This document shows, one piece after another, positions 22,315-23,531 of a DNA stretch of 23,531 nt. The notes beneath the pieces are model-generated. The model was not told the DNA's origin. It was given only the letters and a program-made list of their open reading frames with translations, and made no database searches. Made by a program: the position numbers and the translations under genes. The DNA is from CAZILN01 sp964540005 (GTDB lineage Bacteria; Bacteroidota; Bacteroidia; Bacteroidales; SM23-62): assembly GCA_964540005.1 (NCBI GenBank), contig CAZILN010000195.1:1-23531 (forward strand). The letters run 5' to 3'. Each line of letters begins with the position of its first letter. Positions within the stretch are counted from its first letter, which is position 1.

Positions 22315-23531
22315 TCAGGGCAGGACCTCTGCCACAACATAGCTGCTGCCTCCGATAAAGATGAGATCATCGGGACCCGCATTTTCCCGGGCGGTGGCCA
22401 GGGCTGCTGCTGGTGAATCATAGACATTTCCTGACAGTCCATAAGCTTCGGCTGCTTTGGCCAGGATTCCGGACTCCATGGCACGGGGTATATCCGCCCT
22501 GGTAAAATAATATACAGCTTCTTCCGGCAGTAGCTGAACCAGGCTTTCTGCCTGTTTATCGGCTACCATGCCAAAAACTATATGCAGTTTTTTGTGGGGG
22601 GTCTGCCTGATCTGTTCCAGGACCAGCAACAAACCTTCTTCATTATGGGCTGTGTCACAGACTATTAACGGATTATTTCCTATAATCTCCCACCGGCCCC
22701 TCAAGCCTGTGACCTCAGCTACCCTCAGCAATCCTGACCTGATATCCCTCTCCCCGATCAGAAGTCCCTGTTTCTTCAGTTCTTCGAGTACTCCCAAAAC
22801 CGTTACAAGGTTTTTTTGCTGGTATTCTCCCTTCAGATCGAGTTGCAGATCCTTATAATGGAGTCTTCCGTTCTTATGGATATTCATGGACTGCCGGCCA
22901 TCCATGGTCATCATTCCATAATCCACAGAATACATGCCGTCTGCGAAAGAAATGGGTGAACTGGTTGATGCAGCCCTTTCGATAAAGACCTCCCTGACAC
23001 CGGGCCGGGTCTCTCCTACCACCACTGGTATATCAGCCTTAATGATCCCTGCCTTCTCTCCGGCTATCTTCTCTGGGGTATCACCCAGGTACAGTGTATG
23101 GTCCTTCCCTATATTGGTGATCACAGAAACCAGCGGGACAAGTATGTTGGTGGAGTCCAGCCTCCCTCCCATGCCTGTTTCCACCACCGCGATATCGACC
23201 CCGGATGCGGCGAAATAACTGAATGCCATGGCTACGGTGATCTCAAAAAAGGAAGGCTCCAATTCTTCGATCAGGGCGCGGTGATCCTCCACAAAAGCGG
23301 TAACCGCCTCCTCTTCGATACACTGCCCGTTCACCCTTATCCGTTCCCTGAAATCCTTCAGGTGGGGGGATGTATAGAGGCCTGTCACAAAACCGGCTTC
23401 CTGTAATATGGCTGCCATCATATGCGCAACCGACCCCTTTCCGTTGGTCCCGGCCACATGTATGCTGCTGAAATTCTTGTGAGGGTGCCCCATGTGGCGG
23501 TCCAGCACCACCGTATTGTTCAGGTTTGCCT
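22315..23531 (-). CDS. folC: Bifunctional folylpolyglutamate synthase/dihydrofolate synthase (5' end outside window)
   Basis: Open from the right edge to the TGA at 22317-22315, about 405 codons. The internal GTG at 23511 is not the true start, since the frame continues upstream with ANLNNTVVLDRH, the usual N-terminal segment. The enzyme adds glutamate to dihydropteroate and folates using ATP in the cytosol. Visible motifs are the P-loop HVAGTNGKGS, SPHLKDFRERIRVNG, VVETGMGGRLDSTN, NIGKDHTLYLG, EKAGIIKADIPVV, GLRGRWE and DTAHNEEG, in the right order for the Mur-ligase-related fold, ending with a normal C-terminal domain (DDLIFIGGSSYVVAEVL). The catalytic parts are intact. Only about the first 30 to 40 residues are outside the window. 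The PIN remnant follows immediately in the same frame after the stop. Confidence 0.95.
   Translation of the reverse strand, partial: ANLNNTVVLDRHMGHPHKNFSSIHVAGTNGKGSVAHMMAAILQEAGFVTGLYTSPHLKDFRERIRVNGQCIEEEAVTAFVEDHRALIEELEPSFFEITVAMAFSYFAASGVDIAVVETGMGGRLDSTNILVPLVSVITNIGKDHTLYLGDTPEKIAGEKAGIIKADIPVVVGETRPGVREVFIERAASTSSPISFADGMYSVDYGMMTMDGRQSMNIHKNGRLHYKDLQLDLKGEYQQKNLVTVLGVLEELKKQGLLIGERDIRSGLLRVAEVTGLRGRWEIIGNNPLIVCDTAHNEEGLLLVLEQIRQTPHKKLHIVFGMVADKQAESLVQLLPEEAVYYFTRADIPRAMESGILAKAAEAYGLSGNVYDSPAAALATARENAGPDDLIFIGGSSYVVAEVLP

Overview
The window looks like a chromosomal segment of a Bacteroidota bacterium, probably an environmental member of the Bacteroidales/Marinilabiliales. The evidence is the family content (DUF4922, Amidase_3-like 'xanthan lyase' with a golvesin-type insert, WYL-type regulator N-terminus, twin-arginine aldo/keto reductases), promoter boxes close to the Bacteroidota consensus TTTG-N19..21-TAnnTTTG, and starts without clear Shine-Dalgarno sequences. 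No rRNA, tRNA, CRISPR array or insertion sequence was recognised.

Layout. Positions 1-757 hold the 5' part of a minus-strand ComEC/Rec2-like metallo-beta-lactamase-fold protein that runs off the left edge. Positions 758-1550 are AT-rich and contain two apparent gene remnants: a secreted or outer-membrane protein start, and an erythromycin-esterase-like lipoprotein gene whose middle is missing. Next come a twin-arginine aldo/keto reductase, a small lipoprotein, an Mth938-domain protein that seems to start at TTG inside the preceding gene's stop region, and carB on the minus strand. The minus-strand gene at 6877-8376 encodes a DigH/GHL10-type glycan hydrolase. It diverges from a tight five-gene plus-strand run (8519-17234): a zinc-amidase-like exported protein, a double-domain family 2 glycosyltransferase, a DUF4922 HIT-like protein, a SpoIID/LytB-domain protein and an AmpG-like permease. 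A GNAT-like gene converges on the end of this run. Positions 18742-20474 hold a divergent regulator/ARPP-1-domain pair. Positions 20476-21798 hold a twin-arginine ferredoxin-type aldo/keto reductase. Positions 21933-22281 hold two small gene remnants (a signal-peptide start and the tail of a PIN-domain toxin), and folC runs off the right edge.

The most coherent system is 6877-17234. Two exported cell-wall-type enzymes (a denuded-glycan hydrolase family member and an amidase-like zinc enzyme) sit with an AmpG-type muropeptide importer carrying a large predicted periplasmic insert. They are joined by three proteins that appear cytosolic: a SpoIID domain protein with no signal peptide, a HIT-like DUF4922 protein and a two-domain glycosyltransferase. 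I infer a peptidoglycan turnover and recycling pathway whose cytosolic chemistry does not match the classical NagZ/AnmK/MurQ set.

The second point of interest is the pair at 18742-20474. The regulator keeps the N-terminus of Bacteroidota WYL regulators, but its WYL domain is replaced by low-complexity tandem repeats. It faces an ARPP-1-family gene across a 95-bp gap with overlapping -7 boxes and a candidate operator.
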